Made by a program: the position numbers and the translations under genes. The notes under the pieces were generated by a model, which saw only the letters and a list, made by a program, of their open reading frames with translations, was not told where the DNA came from and made no database searches. 64,000 nt of DNA. Origin: Phoronis australis. Its lineage: Eukaryota; Phoronida; Phoronidae. Below, piece by piece: positions 44,901 to 56,800 of the stretch; position 1 is the first letter of the stretch, and each line of letters starts with the position of its first letter. Location: NCBI GenBank assembly GCA_002633005.1, contig NMRA01000581.1, forward strand, positions 200,787-264,786. The letters are read 5' to 3'.

Positions 44901-47149
44901 GGTCCTCTTTAATTCTTTCTGGTTAAAACCATTTCAAATATGGTGAAGTTACAAAATACATCCTTTTAAAATATTTGGACCTTTTAGAACAAAAAATGAA
45001 AAAGCCCATTTGAGACATTTTAAAAGCTTCTTTACACATCCAAGATCTATCCGTTGACATATCTTGAATGTCCACATTCCCGTAAACTGGCTTGTAGGAG
45101 CACTTGAGTCACACACGCTTTCAACACTACAAAAAGTGCTCTCCAGAGTTAACTCAACTGTCACGTGACGAATGCCGCAAATTATCTGCAACAATGTTGT
45201 TTTGGAGTCTTGCTAATACGTTATATGTTTTCTCTCGTTGCATGCAATGTACCCGTTTTTTGATATTGGAATCTTTTTTTCAGTATGCAAAAACGTGCAC
45301 TATTTTCTTTGTGATCCTTTGAAGGCCCATAGGGAAAAATTCAAAAGGTCAATAAGTGCAAAATTGTTGATTTTTCTATCTGGGACACACTATGACAACT
45401 TTTACACAAAGATTAAGCGAAACCTAAATGTGACCTCTGCAGTGATTATATTATATTTTCTCGTGGAATGGATCTTAACTATTGGCCTATCTCTTCAGCA
45501 AAAATATGAATCTCGGCTGCCAAGGGGAGGACAAGCCTTCAGGTTTGAAATATTCGAAATCAGCTACTAAAAACCCCCTTCCGACCTTCCTTCCTCTCGG
45601 CGCTACGCGCCTCGGATTCGCTCGAATCCTAACCCCCCTCCCCTTACTGAAAACGTAGATCTGCCACTGTCATCTGATAGGAATGGGAGATGGTGAAATC
45701 TGAAAGGATGGGTCTTCAGATAGGATAGAGGGGCTTTCAAATGGGAAGGGTGGGATCAAAATGGGAAGGACGGGACGTGATAAGAAAAACGGGAGGCTAC
45801 GCTAAAACGGAGTCGTGTGGACAGGGCTTAGGTGTCTAATACCGTGTGATGGAGTTTGACTTTGTGGATGGATTTATTTGTTACCTGATACTCGTGCGGT
45901 AGAGGAGTGATTATTCACGTGCAGCAAACCAAAGTTTGTTCGTTTGAGTAGACTCAACCTTGAAGGAACTTAACACATTCAAAGGGCTGCGACATTCGAG
46001 AAAACAAATGCAGCCCACTGTGGCCCGAGACACATTAGCATGTAGAAAACGTCCCGCCTAAATATTCGTACTACACGGGAAATCGCTGTAGCCCTACCTG
46101 CGACATGCTTTCGTGGGTGGTATTCACTCTGTCAATCAGGTCAGGCATCGAAGTACCCAACATCTTAAAGGACATGCCCTGAGGAAAAAAGTTTTATCCT
46201 GGAATATTTTAAATCACAATACTGCAATACAGGAAAAACAAGATACGATGGGAATTTGTATCGAAAATATAACTTATGTAACGCCATGTTACACAGCGTA
46301 GTTGGTAATTTGAAAGGGTAACCTACGTTACAAGAAATGAAATGGATTACATAGCCGTATAAAAGTGGATCTCGCATTTCCATCATCGAACTCTCCTCTC
46401 ATGTTCATAAAAACCAAACTGTTTTAATTTTTAAATCTATCGACTCTTCTCATAAAACTTTTTCTGGAAATGAAACCATCCTCAGGCTTAATTATCCAGA
46501 ATGGAGATAGGACTGCCGTCGCTAAGGACGGACCTTCTGATGGGAAGGCTAACCCTGAAAAGAGGACTTGGCACTGTTACGGGTTAGGGTCCTCTCCCCA
46601 CGGAAATGAAATGGCGTGAGGTTTTGAAAGCAAGTCATTAATTGATTTGTTAGTACGCCATTAATATCACTAGTTTTGTTGAATATACCATTTGGCTTTA
46701 TGCAGCTTCAGTAAAACAGTAGCAACTGTATCGAGGGTTGAACCATACAACGTGCTAAAACATTGTCTCACGGCTTTTATTTACGATTAAGGGATTTGCG
46801 AAAACGTCGTCCAAGAAATACATATCGGCCTAAATGCGTCTTCAAAACATTAAACGAAATCCAATTAAGACGCAAAACAACAAGAAAATTCTAATCCTTG
46901 TTGCAGAACATATTACCGCACTCTACACATGCTCAACGTCGACAATGTGTGTCGCAACAGCTATGTTTGACTGAACTCTCGCGAGAATTGAAAACTTACA
47001 TTGCAGGCGTAGACAACAAAGAGAACAGCAGTCTTGACATATCGGTATCTGTTGGAAAGGTGGTAGTCTGTGTTTTCTTTGGCTTCGTCATTTTTTAACG
47101 TGAATTCTTTAGTAATGTTTCCATTGACATCTTCGCTTGAATTTGCCAT
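34967..47149 (-). CDS. MFS transporter copy 2, MFSD4B/NaGLT1-like
   Basis: Exons are 47149-47000, 46178-46098, 41554-41344 and 35973-34967, joined in phases 0, 0 and 1 to give 482 residues. The start ATG (MANSSEDVNG) has an in-frame TAG four codons upstream. It should be a 12-helix plasma-membrane or organelle carrier. RAGGSLLTGFFLDRFP in exon 3 resembles MFS motif A after helix 2, and LRLWTTKA opening exon 4 corresponds to the conserved LW(G/T)xK segment of the NaGLT1 family. Known members move glucose with sodium or, in MFSD4B relatives, unproven substrates; the substrate here is unknown. The last exon loses 13 nt relative to copy 3 near its end, replacing the final residues with KLTML. Exon 4 is roughly three quarters or more identical to copy 3 by eye. 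Introns are large (about 0.8, 4.5 and 5.4 kb) and the longest holds LINE debris. Confidence 0.8.
36343..36452. mobile_element. 110-bp element with 20-bp inverted ends
   Basis: GGTAATGGTCGGATATAACG at 36343-36362 and its near-perfect inverse at 36433-36452 (two or three mismatches) enclose about 70 bases. No clear target duplication. It is a short MITE or hairpin in intron 3 of transporter copy 2. Confidence 0.5.
36549..36850. repeat. Three diverged units of a TTACCAGGCTGAAAT...CCATGGTAACC repeat
   Basis: Units beginning GGGGGAGTTACCAGGCTGAAAT (36552), GGGGGTAATACCAAGGTGAAAT (36649) and GGGGGTACCCAAGCTGAAAC (36804) each lead to CATGGTAA. The spacing is about 100-155 bp. This is an intronic decayed satellite. 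I do not see coding. Confidence 0.6.
37140..37497 (+). mobile_element. LINE 3'-end fragment, same family as 18283-20330
   Basis: The plus-strand translation contains LNSDKFRHNFIDVSPLNKCG and IIHFLLDC, matching TSDKFRHNLSNVSPNCKCG and HIFFKCP of the LINE at 18283. It ends at TAA (37495-37497). Only the C-terminal zinc-binding tail is left, inserted antisense to the transporter gene in its intron 3. Confidence 0.7.
37498..41343. other. Intron 3 of transporter copy 2, remaining part
   Basis: No exon seen. From about 40000 to 41330 it shares scattered blocks with 51260-52450, the intron 3 of copy 3 (for example CCGTGGTAAGAGTGCC against CCGTGGTAAAAGTGCC), confirming that introns were duplicated with the genes. 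Confidence 0.5.
41344..41554 (-). CDS. Transporter copy 2, exon 3
   Basis: 211 nt between TTTTTTCAG and GTAGGT. It encodes AISFLHPCRAGGSLLTGFF, LDRFPRYDD, a hydrophobic pair and VQGLAVGGVMSS. The aspartate-arginine of the motif-A turn is intact. Confidence 0.85.
42744..43647. repeat. Dispersed 15-bp motif GGGTACGTACACTAC, five copies
   Basis: Exact copies lie at 42744-42758, 43112-43126 and 43633-43647. Variants are GAACGTACACTAC at 43446-43458 and GGGTACGTACACTGC at 43463-43477. All are in the same orientation, in otherwise AT-rich unrelated sequence. The core GTACGTAC is self-complementary. Confidence 0.8.
45665..45795. repeat. Degenerate GGGAAGG/GGGAT minisatellite
   Basis: Words such as AATGGGAGATGG, GATGGGTC, AATGGGAAGGGTGGGAT and AATGGGAAGGACGGGAC follow one another at 10-20 bp spacing. 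Related words recur near 46535-46600 and 58540-58610, beside exon 2 of copies 2 and 3. Confidence 0.5.
46098..46178 (-). CDS. Transporter copy 2, exon 2
   Basis: 81 nt from CCTCAG to GTAGGG, too short for an ORF search. It encodes GMSFKMLGTSMPDLIDRVNT then THESMSQ: the end of helix 1 and the first extracellular loop, in which related NaGLT1 proteins have a conserved LGP/LGT-DL motif. Confidence 0.8.
47000..47149 (-). CDS. Transporter copy 2, exon 1
   Basis: 150 nt from ATG to GTAAGT. It encodes MANSSEDVNGNITKEF, a charged stretch, and RYRYVKTAVLFVVYACN. The exon is an exact length match to copies 1 and 3. Confidence 0.85.
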
Positions 47150-47431
47150 TGTGTTGATCTATTTGAAGCCGTCAGACACGATGCTTCTAGGGTTCAAGAC
47201 TGAGATCGAGGGTTCATCATACACATACACACAGGATTTTAATGCTAATCAAAAGGTCAAGTGACAGCTCTTGACCTCTTCTACCACGTGAACAGTTACT
47301 ATGGTTACATCTCATTACATTCTATGTGTGACACATTTGTAAAATACAGAACTAGAGGTAAACGTCTAGACAGAGCATGATCTCGTTTTATGAACTTCTT
47401 AAATTGTTGAAATACAGCAGTTAATATAGGC

Positions 47432-47554
47432 CAGCGTTCGAAGTACACGCTGGCCCGGTGTCCCGGGGCCAGTGGATTTGCTGCGGGCCAGTAACTTTTA
47501 AAAGATAACTTGGCACCTGGGCTAGCACATTTATCTCCTGAAGTTCGAACACTG
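47432..47554. mobile_element. 123-bp element with CAGTGTTCGAA-type ends
   Basis: The left end is CAGCGTTCGAAGT (47432-47444) and the right end, read inward, CAGTGTTCGAACT. A CAGTGTTCGAA terminus is common on short hAT-like elements in invertebrates (recollection). No clear target duplication remains. Confidence 0.45.
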
Positions 47555-47869
47555 AATGTAATTCAGATAGTAAACTCTCCGATGCTGTAATAAAATGAAA
47601 TATGAAAAAAATTAAGATAGATTCTTAGTTTTTTCAAGACGCAAAGTCTGGTTTGTTTCGTAGGTGACTCTGTAGATATGTTTCACGTGTCGTGGACGAT
47701 TTCGCATAATGGAGGTCTACGCTAACACTGAATATTCTTCGGCGTGTGAGGATGTATAACACACACGAAAGACTAGCGGTTGAAAACATGCAAACCTCAA
47801 CGGTTACTTTATTTTTTGCCAATGGTCTTCTGCGGTCAGTGCTGATTTCCTCTTCATACACTATGACAA

Positions 47870-49110
47870 GATTTAACAGCAATACAATGTGTATGGATTG
47901 GTTCCGAGAAACATTTGAGACAAACTTATGTTCTCAAACAAAGTTAAGATGGGCCAGTGAAACTTTTACCGTATTGGGAATTGCATATGGAATAGACTTG
48001 GAAAACTTTAAAAAATTAAATTACCATGGAAAAAGGAAGGAAATAAATAAAACATTGCATGTCTGGTAAAAAAGTAGTCTTACGAAGCTTGGGAGAGTTT
48101 CAGTGGTAAAAACTATTCTATTACCAAAATTATCTCATCTGTTTATCACACTTCAGTCTAGTTCCCAAGCGTTTATAAAATAATTAAACTACACGTTTTT
48201 TAAATTTATTTGGGGAAAGAAAAATGATAGAATAGCTAGATACGTTATGAACCTGAAGTATGACAATGGATGATGTAGAATGGTTCAGTTGGCTTCTTAC
48301 ATAAAGACTCTGAAACTTACGTGGGTCCGTAGATCAGTAAATACAAACCAAAGTTGTGGATATCTTAGGAATGAGACGTTTTTGGAAAATGTATACTTCC
48401 GTGGTGTTTTGCAGATGACTATTGTAATGGGATCTTTTACCAAATTAAACATAAGTTCTGGATGGAAATCTCATTTATCAACCGCTCCGGCACTATTCCT
48501 CAATTAGAAATATCAAAAAGTCAGTATTTTAAGTCATGGAACGATAGAGGAGTAAGATTTGTGTATGATATTATGGATAATGATGCAATTTTTCTAGATT
48601 TTTACGCTTTTTGTCAAGTTTTCGTTTAGACCTATGGGCTTAGGAAAGTACATGTACTACTGTTTGCCTGGCTCGGTGATAGAAATCCAAATACTAGAGT
48701 ATTGTATATGCTCCGTCTACCACATTATCCGGAAGTGCTAAATCAGATAACAAAAAAATAAAAAGGTGTAGATCAATGTATGATATTTTTATTCGTAATA
48801 TGACTAGAAAACCGATCCCACATGATTAATGGATTTCTGAGATGAGTAATAAATTAACTATGTGTTGAAAACAATGCACTTAAATTGTTTTTCAATTTTT
48901 CTCTAGATGTTAAATTGAGATGGTTCCAGTATCGATTAGTTCACAGAATATTATGTACAAATTCATATGTGTATAAAATAGGCGTCTCGGAGTCTTCTGC
49001 TTGTACATTTTGTAATAAAGCCCCAGAAACTTTCATGCACTTATTTGTACATTGAAACTTCACCAGAACCTTCTTTCCGGAATCAACAACTCATATCCAT
49101 CTACAAACTT
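47870..49110 (+). mobile_element. Relic of an L1/Tx1-type LINE (post-RT region)
   Basis: Plus-strand frames read LRWASETFTVLGIAYG, LENFKKLNYHGKRKEINKTL, then VKTILLPKLSHLFITL, FFKFIWGKKNDRIARYV, and ASYIKTLKLTWVRR. Near 48920-49055 follow RWFQYRLVHRILCTNSYVYK and SACTFCNKAPETFMHLFVH. This is the typical order of the region after the RT core in L1/Tx1-clade ORF2, ending in the CxxC...H...C zinc motif. Stops and frameshifts are frequent. The RT core itself is missing, so this is a fragment upstream of transporter copy 2. Confidence 0.75.
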
Positions 49111-49801
49111 AATTTTGCTTTAGCGAAATATCACATATACTGTCAAAGATTGGGTGGCACTTTATTATCTATTAATGCTTCTAAGAATATTTTAAAATAG
49201 TATTTATCTCTCAGAGAAATATATGTAAAAAATTATACAGTTTGATAGATTTAGAAATAGATGGTTAAAATTTGCTCATATTATTGAAAATTAAACGACC
49301 ATTGAGTGAGTGTGTGCGTGTATGTAAATGCTCATTGTTATTTACATTGTAATACTAATTATTAATAATAAATGGATTTAAATGCGCCAGAATATATTTC
49401 CGCTGGAGTAATTTACATGTAGTTATTTATGGAGAGAAATTAGGAACGCTGACATGGCGTTTTGAAAAGTGTTCCACCCGAAATATGAATCAAATTTCTA
49501 AGCATGGCGCTGTCGAACGTAATATCCAGTGTCATGATTAGCCGTTGTCATTGCCTTTAGCGTGTCAGCATACAACATTGTCAAAGAGTGCACCGCTGGA
49601 GCAGTTAGGTCTTTCATATACCACATTTTCTTTCTCTGCTTCAGATAACACCAGGTCAGTTTGAGAATCTTATTTTTTATAACCTGTAATATAAGAGCAG
49701 CCTTTGGTGCGTCGTCATCAAATGAAAAACTTTAACAGCATCGGACTCGGGAACTTCAGCACAGCAATTATGTGGCACATCGTACATGTATTTGAAGCAA
49801 T
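49111..49801. other. 3' flank of transporter copy 3
   Basis: No gene. 49680-49800 matches 34840-34960 and is probably the 3' UTR of copy 3. Confidence 0.45.
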
Positions 49802-50844
49802 CTAAGACTCGTCAGAAATCACAACTTCATTCACAATATCATGCCATTCCCCTGCACGTGCTCGTCTTTTGGCACGTTCTTTCCTGTCTCCTCTCCAACA
49901 ACCGGCTGAGTACATAAGCAGTGTGAAAAATGTTGCCAAGGCAATGCTAACAAAAGCGAAATAGAGAATATACTGCGGACCGTGATATTGAAGCAGAATA
50001 CCAGAAATCAACTGACCAGAGAGCCCTCCCAATGCTGAACTGATATCGAAGAGTGCGCAGAGGATTCCGGAAACGACCATGTAGTTGTTCAAAAAAGACA
50101 GACCGGCTGGTGTGGTTGGTCCGTAGAAGAAAGCTGAAGAAACGGCGAACACCCAAAGATATATTCTCTTGCTTGTACCGAAATAGCATAAGCACCCCCA
50201 GCAAACCGTTGAGCTGAGCAAAAAAGGGAAAAATGTGTACTGTGTGGAAACACGAAAACTTAAAATGGACACAAGTGCGCGACTTGCACACTGCGCCAGA
50301 GCTTGCATTGAATCCAGCAAGGCTGCATCCTGCTTTGAAGCCGCTAACCCGCTCTCCACGGCGTATGTCATTAAATACCCGTTAAGAATTTCGTCTGAAT
50401 TTCTTGCACAATACGAGAAGAGTATAATGCCGAAACACATGAAAGTTCCGAACACACAATTCCCTTCAGCACATGATGCGGGGTTTAGGAGAGATTTTAG
50501 GGGGGTGTTTTCCTTTGTAGCTGTTTCTTTCACTATTTTGTCCGTTTTCTTGAAATACAATAATACAAGTATAATACCGGTAGACGCAAAAATCCCACCT
50601 ATTATGCCATATGGTATTTCAATTCGCGACGGCTTCCAGTTGGCATCTTCAGTCGTTGAATTTCGCCCAGCCAACTTTGTGACGTCATAACCGGTTGCAT
50701 TATTCTCACCTTGGTTGAGAGATCCTAAGAAGGGTAACATAAGTAACGAAGCAGCAAACATGCCGATTGTTGAGAAACAGTATGCAGCGTTGAGTACAAC
50801 CGGTGCTTTCGTCGTCCACAAACGCAGAAATGCGTAATTGCAAG
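49802..50844 (-). CDS. Transporter copy 3, exon 4
   Basis: 1043 nt after TTCTTTGTTTTAG. It begins with CT of a threonine codon and CNYAFLRLWTTKAP, and ends with GEWHDIVNEVVISDES. It carries all membrane segments from helix 5 on. It contains the cysteine-rich NPASCAEGNC, shared by all copies, and a QDAALLDSMQALAQCASRA segment. Confidence 0.88.
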
Positions 50845-53800
50845 CTAAAACAAAGAATACAGATCGGATGTCATATTCATTGTTATGTTAAAGTTTTGGG
50901 TAAAACATTTAGTAAGAGGTTGGGGTGAAACTGGAGCTCGTCTTCTTCGAATATGTTTTTCAGTTCAATGCGGTCATCTTTAAGAGGCAAGGCCATGTTT
51001 TGGATAGGATGTACCCCTGGCCGTGGCGGAGATAGTTACAGTCTCGTGCCTGCTGAGGGGATAGTATATTTTTTAAACCATAACTTTCGAGTAAACGGGC
51101 AGATGACAACACATGTAATCAGTTTTGCAACATTACCGTGACCTTCGCCACCAACCAGTAATTTTTTTACCTGTGGATAAGATACCACAGCTGAGTTTGT
51201 CTTCGCTAAACTCACCTTACAGTAACGGATTTTCGTCCTGACTTGGCGTTCGACCTGGGATGAAACTGGCGCTATTCCAGGGCACTCCAGTCCAAAAGGA
51301 GAAAAAAGGATTTACCACTTGCCACAGAACTCTTACTATGAATCAACTCTACTCAAAACATTTTCCTCAAATCGGAAAAACGTCTTTCTACGCACATGAA
51401 TTCCTTCCACGGAATAAAAGCCAAAACCACCGATCTACGACTTTCACCACGGACAAGTAGAAGAGTGTGCTAATTGGATACCAGAAACTGCTGTCATGTT
51501 GTCGAGAAAACTTTATTGTGGCAACATATATTTGACAACAGTGATTCATGAAACGTCCAGTGTTATTTTTATCGCAGTAAAACCTGTATCAAGCCTGATT
51601 TTGGATTAGAATTGTTAAGTTTGTAATACACATTTTTCCATTCTCAGGGTTAGAGGCTCTTTGCCTTGTGTTTGTGTGTTTTGACGGTCTGGTTGCTTTG
51701 TAGGTTGCGTCGAGATTCTCAAACGAGCATGTTATGGCATCTCTGTCCGTGACTATCATAAAACACAAAAATCATCTTCCAGTATGAGTACAATATCTGC
51801 CTATCAGCCTATCAGCTCCTTGGCCAAAATGAAAACTCAAAAAGCCGGTGGCCTCACCTTTGTTATACGTTTAATAATAACACATCATACTGCGACTCAC
51901 GTCGGTTACGTGTGCTAAGTAGTATCCGTGGTAAAAGTGCCAATGTGCTGTTTTATAACCTACCTATAATTGTTCTGTACTGCAGTGTTGGTTTAAACCG
52001 TATTCACAACGCCACTGGTTACCTTCACACACTGAAGAGACATAGTGGGGTATGGTCAAGTATGGCAAGCGAAGCACGTGACCACACTTGCTTCCTTAAC
52101 GAGAGTCTTGCGTCTGCGAAACTCTACCCTAGTTGATTTGTAAGTCGGAAATCATCATTTAGAACTAATCAGCTGTCTTAGCGGGTTAACGAGGCTAGGC
52201 CTTAGTGCAGCATCGCAATGGCAATTGTCTAAGCATGATGCACTTGATTTTTTTCAGCAGGATAAATTTGCTGCATAAAATTAACACAAAAGAAAACCCA
52301 GAAGCCACCAATCATAGCTTCTGCACACGTACTGTACCTGACTTCCGTTGCTGGTTTTGTCGGGTCAGCCGACAAAAGCTTCTAATTGATTTGTCAGCAA
52401 GACTCGTCAACGAGAACCAGTCAGGAGAGCTGACCGGTTTATTAGAATGTAAAAAACCTACTCGACGTGGTTCCTCCCATAGCCAGCCCTTGAACGGCGT
52501 AAACAGCGCCCAGCACATCGACGGTACGCACCCATGGCGTAATAATGACACAGCTGCCATAAAAAACCGTTGCCACAGCTAAAGCCAAGTCGTCATAGTG
52601 CGGGAACCGGTCCAAGAAGAACCCAGTTACGAGGGCGCCACCTGCTCGACATGGATGTAACAAAGATATGGCCTGAAAAACACAAACACTTTCTTTACGC
52701 GACTTGTCATAGTAATTTCCACAAACTTGAGTTTTCTCGCACGAAGTGCAAACGCAGCCGTCTGGACAGGGCTTTTTATACCTTAATTGGGTGTTAAGTG
52801 CTATTCTGTGGGTGGTCGGTGATCAACCACAGTAGAGATAGGAGTACATGTATGACATGATACGTGCACTAAACGGAACAATCTTTCTGTTTATAAGCAG
52901 AATGAAAGATTTTTAAAACTTAATGTGATGTTTTTATGCTTTTAGTTTCAGTCTCGCATATACGATACTGAGACGAGAGTTGTAAGAAAACGTTGTTTTA
53001 ACGCAAGCCGCCATATTTGAATAGATTCAGTTGTGATCATGAGCTTAGTTTTTATGCCACGTACTACATAAAATACAACACTGGCGACGAGGATGGCGAT
53101 GAAAATTCAGTACGACGCGTATAACGGAAAATACACAATTATCTGGAAAGGTTAAAACAATTTCTTCTGGCGTACACCGGACACGAACGGAAATGCTGTG
53201 AAGCGCAAAGCTGTATTATTAAGTAGTATCAGGGTGGACGTTTATCCGGTTTTAAAAGACCTTGCTTTTCCCGAATTTTCAGCGGAAAAATCATACAATG
53301 ATTAAACCAACAAAAATACTGATAGCAGAACGATGTAGATTTCACATGTTGACTCACAGGGAAGGATAATCGGTCGCAGATTTTGTCAGAGTACTAAGGA
53401 AAAGTGCACGGACATGTGAATTCGGGGACAATTTGAGAGATCGACTCATTTATAGTCTACTATCAGAATCGTGTAAAAAGAAGCTGCTGGCTAAGAACTT
53501 TTCGCTCGATGAAGCGGTAAAAGTGGCAATTGCACACGAAACAGCAACACACGACATGAAAGACATTCACACGACAACGATGCCACAACAGACAGAAAGA
53601 GACTCGGTCAATAAACTTACACGCAAAAACTTTCATAGGAATAAGCCGCCACAGTCTACGCAGAAACAGGGGCAGATGAAAAAGTGCCTGCGTTGTGCAA
53701 TCAAAAATCATGCACCGTCAGACTGCCATTACCGGAACACTAAGTGTTTTATTTGTCAAAAGGTGGGCCATTTGAAATCAGAATATAAGTAAGCTAAGGC

Positions 53801-56800
53801 TCATTACACAAGGGAAGATTTTGAAGACGAAAGTGAGCCCTCATTCCGTATTGATAGTTCTCCAGTTCCCCCTTCTAATGGTGTCAATCAAAGCAGAAGG
53901 GGTAGACATTCATTTCGAATTGGAATCGGGCGAAAGCTCATCATTTATTAGCTTTGCAAAATACCAAAAACATTTCAAGTACATTGTTTTGAAACCGAAA
54001 CAAACAAGTGTACACGGATATGCAGCTGCAAAGTTGAGTGTGGCTGGTGAAATTTACGTTGATGTGGAGCATAACGGTCAAACATTGTCATTACCCTTAA
54101 CGGTTGTGCACGCTAAACAACATGCNCCCCCCACCTATTGTTAGGACGATCACGGTTGAAACACTTGAAACTAGAGTGGCCTAGTCTGGTTACTACACAC
54201 GCAATTATGGAAGATTCCTTGGACGAATTCAAAGTCAAATACCCTGACGTCTTTAAAAAAGAACTAGATACGGTGAAAAGTGTACGAGCTTCATTGCGGT
54301 TACATGAAGACACACGTACCACCCCTGTATTTTTGAGAGCACGTACGGTTCCTTTCGCTCTACGCAACGCGGTGGAAAACAAGTTAGTTCGCATGGAAAA
54401 CGAAGGTATTATCCGTAGGACAAACTATAGTGAATGGGCAACACCTCTCGTTTGTGTTCCCAAGCTGGACGGTACACTACGTTTGTGCGGAGATTATAAG
54501 GTTACCGTGAACAAAGCGATTAAGGTTGACCAGTTCCCGATACCGACTCCTGAAGAAGTTTTCACCAAATTGGCTGGAGGACAACAGTACTCGAAAATCG
54601 ACTTGGTGTGCGCGTATCAGCAACTGTTGCTTGACGATCAAGCAAAAAGCTTAGTGACAATGAACACTCACAAGGGTCTGTTTGCGTACAATAAACTCCC
54701 TTTTGGTATCGCGTCGCACCCTGCCATTTGGCAGCGTTTCATGGACCAGGTTCTAGCCGGTTTCACTCGAACTTGCGGTATCATGGACGATATATTAGTA
54801 ATTGGTAAAGATGACAAAGAACATTTGCATTTGCATAACTTGCACAACTTATTCGCTCGGTTCAGGCGTCAAAGCCGACATGTGTAGCCTCATGCAACCA
54901 AGTGAGGTATACATGTGCAGAAGAATTACCAGAAAGGGGCTCCAAACCACACACGACAAGGTGGAAGTGATTTATAAAGCTCCATCCCCGCGAAACGTAA
55001 CCGAACTTCGGTCATGGCTTGAAATAGTTAATTTCCAATCGCAATTTATTCCGAACTTATCATCAATGATTCATCCCCTCAACACGCTTTTTGGGGAAGG
55101 TTCCATTTAAATGGACAAACTCGTGCGAAGAGGCATTTGATAAGTTCAAGGTCACATTAACGTCAAAAACCATCTTAGTACACTGCAGTCCATCATTGCC
55201 TCTAGAGTTGGTCGTGGATGCATCTCCGTACGGACTCGGTGTGGCTCTCGTACACGTCTAAGACAATGATGTGAGTAAACCTGTTGCTTACGCCTCACGC
55301 ACGTTGGGTAAGCACGAATAAGGTTATGCTCAGTTGGATAAGGAAGATTTGTCCATCATGTTTGAGTTGAAGCGCTTCCATACGTACCTCTACGGACGAA
55401 AGTTCACCATCTGTATTGATCGGAATCCCCTGGAACGAATCCTTAGTCCGAAAACGTCAATACCGACGCTCGCAGCGCACCGTTTGCAACGATGGGCAGT
55501 AACATTGTTCGAATTCAGCTACAGTGTATGTCATACGTTACATTCCGGCGAAGCAGAATGCTATCGCGGACGCTTTGTCTTGTTAGCCTCTACCGTCGGT
55601 GAGGGGAGATGAAGAAGAGATCAACTCCGTTGAATCAAAGATTATTGAAAGCCTTTCAGTTACATGTAAGGAGATCAGTAAGGCTACGCGTACTAATCCA
55701 CTGCTATCTCGAGTTCTAAAATTTATGAAATTTGGGTGGCGTAGCGGTTTGGCAGACAAGGATCTTGAGCCGTTCCTGTCACGTCGTCAAGAGCTTACGG
55801 TAGAGAATGACTGCATCTTATGGGAAATGCGCGTCATCATTCCACCTAAGTACCAACAAGCCGTACTCGAGGAACTGCACGATTCTCATGTGGGTATTGT
55901 CCGCATGAAGGAGATAGCGAGGAGTTTTGTGTGGTGGATAAACATAGATAAGAATATCATTAATCTTGTGAAACTTGTCATTTGCGGCAGCAGGTTAGGA
56001 ATTTGCCTGCTGTTGCCCCTCTGATGCCTTGGGTGTGGCACAGAGTGCATGCAGATTTCCCTGAAAAAGATGGAAATCATTTCCTAGTGATCACTGATGC
56101 TCACTCAATGTGGCCGGAAATTATAAATATGAAAAGCACTACCGCAGGTTCCACTATTTGTGAATTGCATGAGTTGTTTAGCAAGTACGGGCTTCCAGTC
56201 CAATTAGTCAGCGATAACAGGCCACAGTTTATAAGTAATGAGTTTCAACACTTTTTGAAAGTCAACGCAGTGAAACAAGTGTTAGTGGCACCATGCCATG
56301 CGGCTAGCAATGGTGCAGCAGAAAGAATGGTGCAATCTTTCAAAAATTCACTGAAGGCGAGTAAGTTTAGTGGAAGGTCGGTTGATCAACGTATCGCGAG
56401 TTTCCTCTTGTCATACCGATCTACAAAACATGCCACCACGGGTCTTTCACCAGCACAGTTGTTCCTCGGACGCGAACTCAGAACACGTTTATCTGCAATT
56501 CGACCAGATATCGAAACCAAAGTTTCGCATAGCCAGCTGTCGCAAAAGTTGAATCACGACTCCAAGATGGGACTTCGTGAATTCATGATAGGTGAGGAAG
56601 TGTTTGTGAAAGATTTCTATGTGAAGGAGAAATGATGGCCTGGTACTGTTATCGCGGAAAGATCAGGTCCTAAGTCGTACGTGGTGTTATTAAGTGACGC
56701 AAGAGAGTGGAAAAGGCACATAGATCAGATGAGGTTGTCTCGTCATGGCGTGAAACCAAAGATTGTGGCTAAGCCGGCATCAGAGTCGGATACAAAATCT

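Larger units (their letters stand above)
41555..46097. other. Intron 2 of transporter copy 2
   Basis: 4.5 kb with no exon. It contains the GGGTACGTACACTAC array at 42744-43647 and the degenerate minisatellite at 45665-45795. GTAGATCTGCCACTG at about 45653-45667 looks like a stray right end of the CAGTGGCGGAT MITE family. Confidence 0.5.

Noticed and set aside
45104-45570. Two overlapping plus-strand ORFs of 72 and 110 codons
   Set aside because: They lie in intron 2 of transporter copy 2 on the opposite strand, with low-complexity hydrophobic content and no motif.
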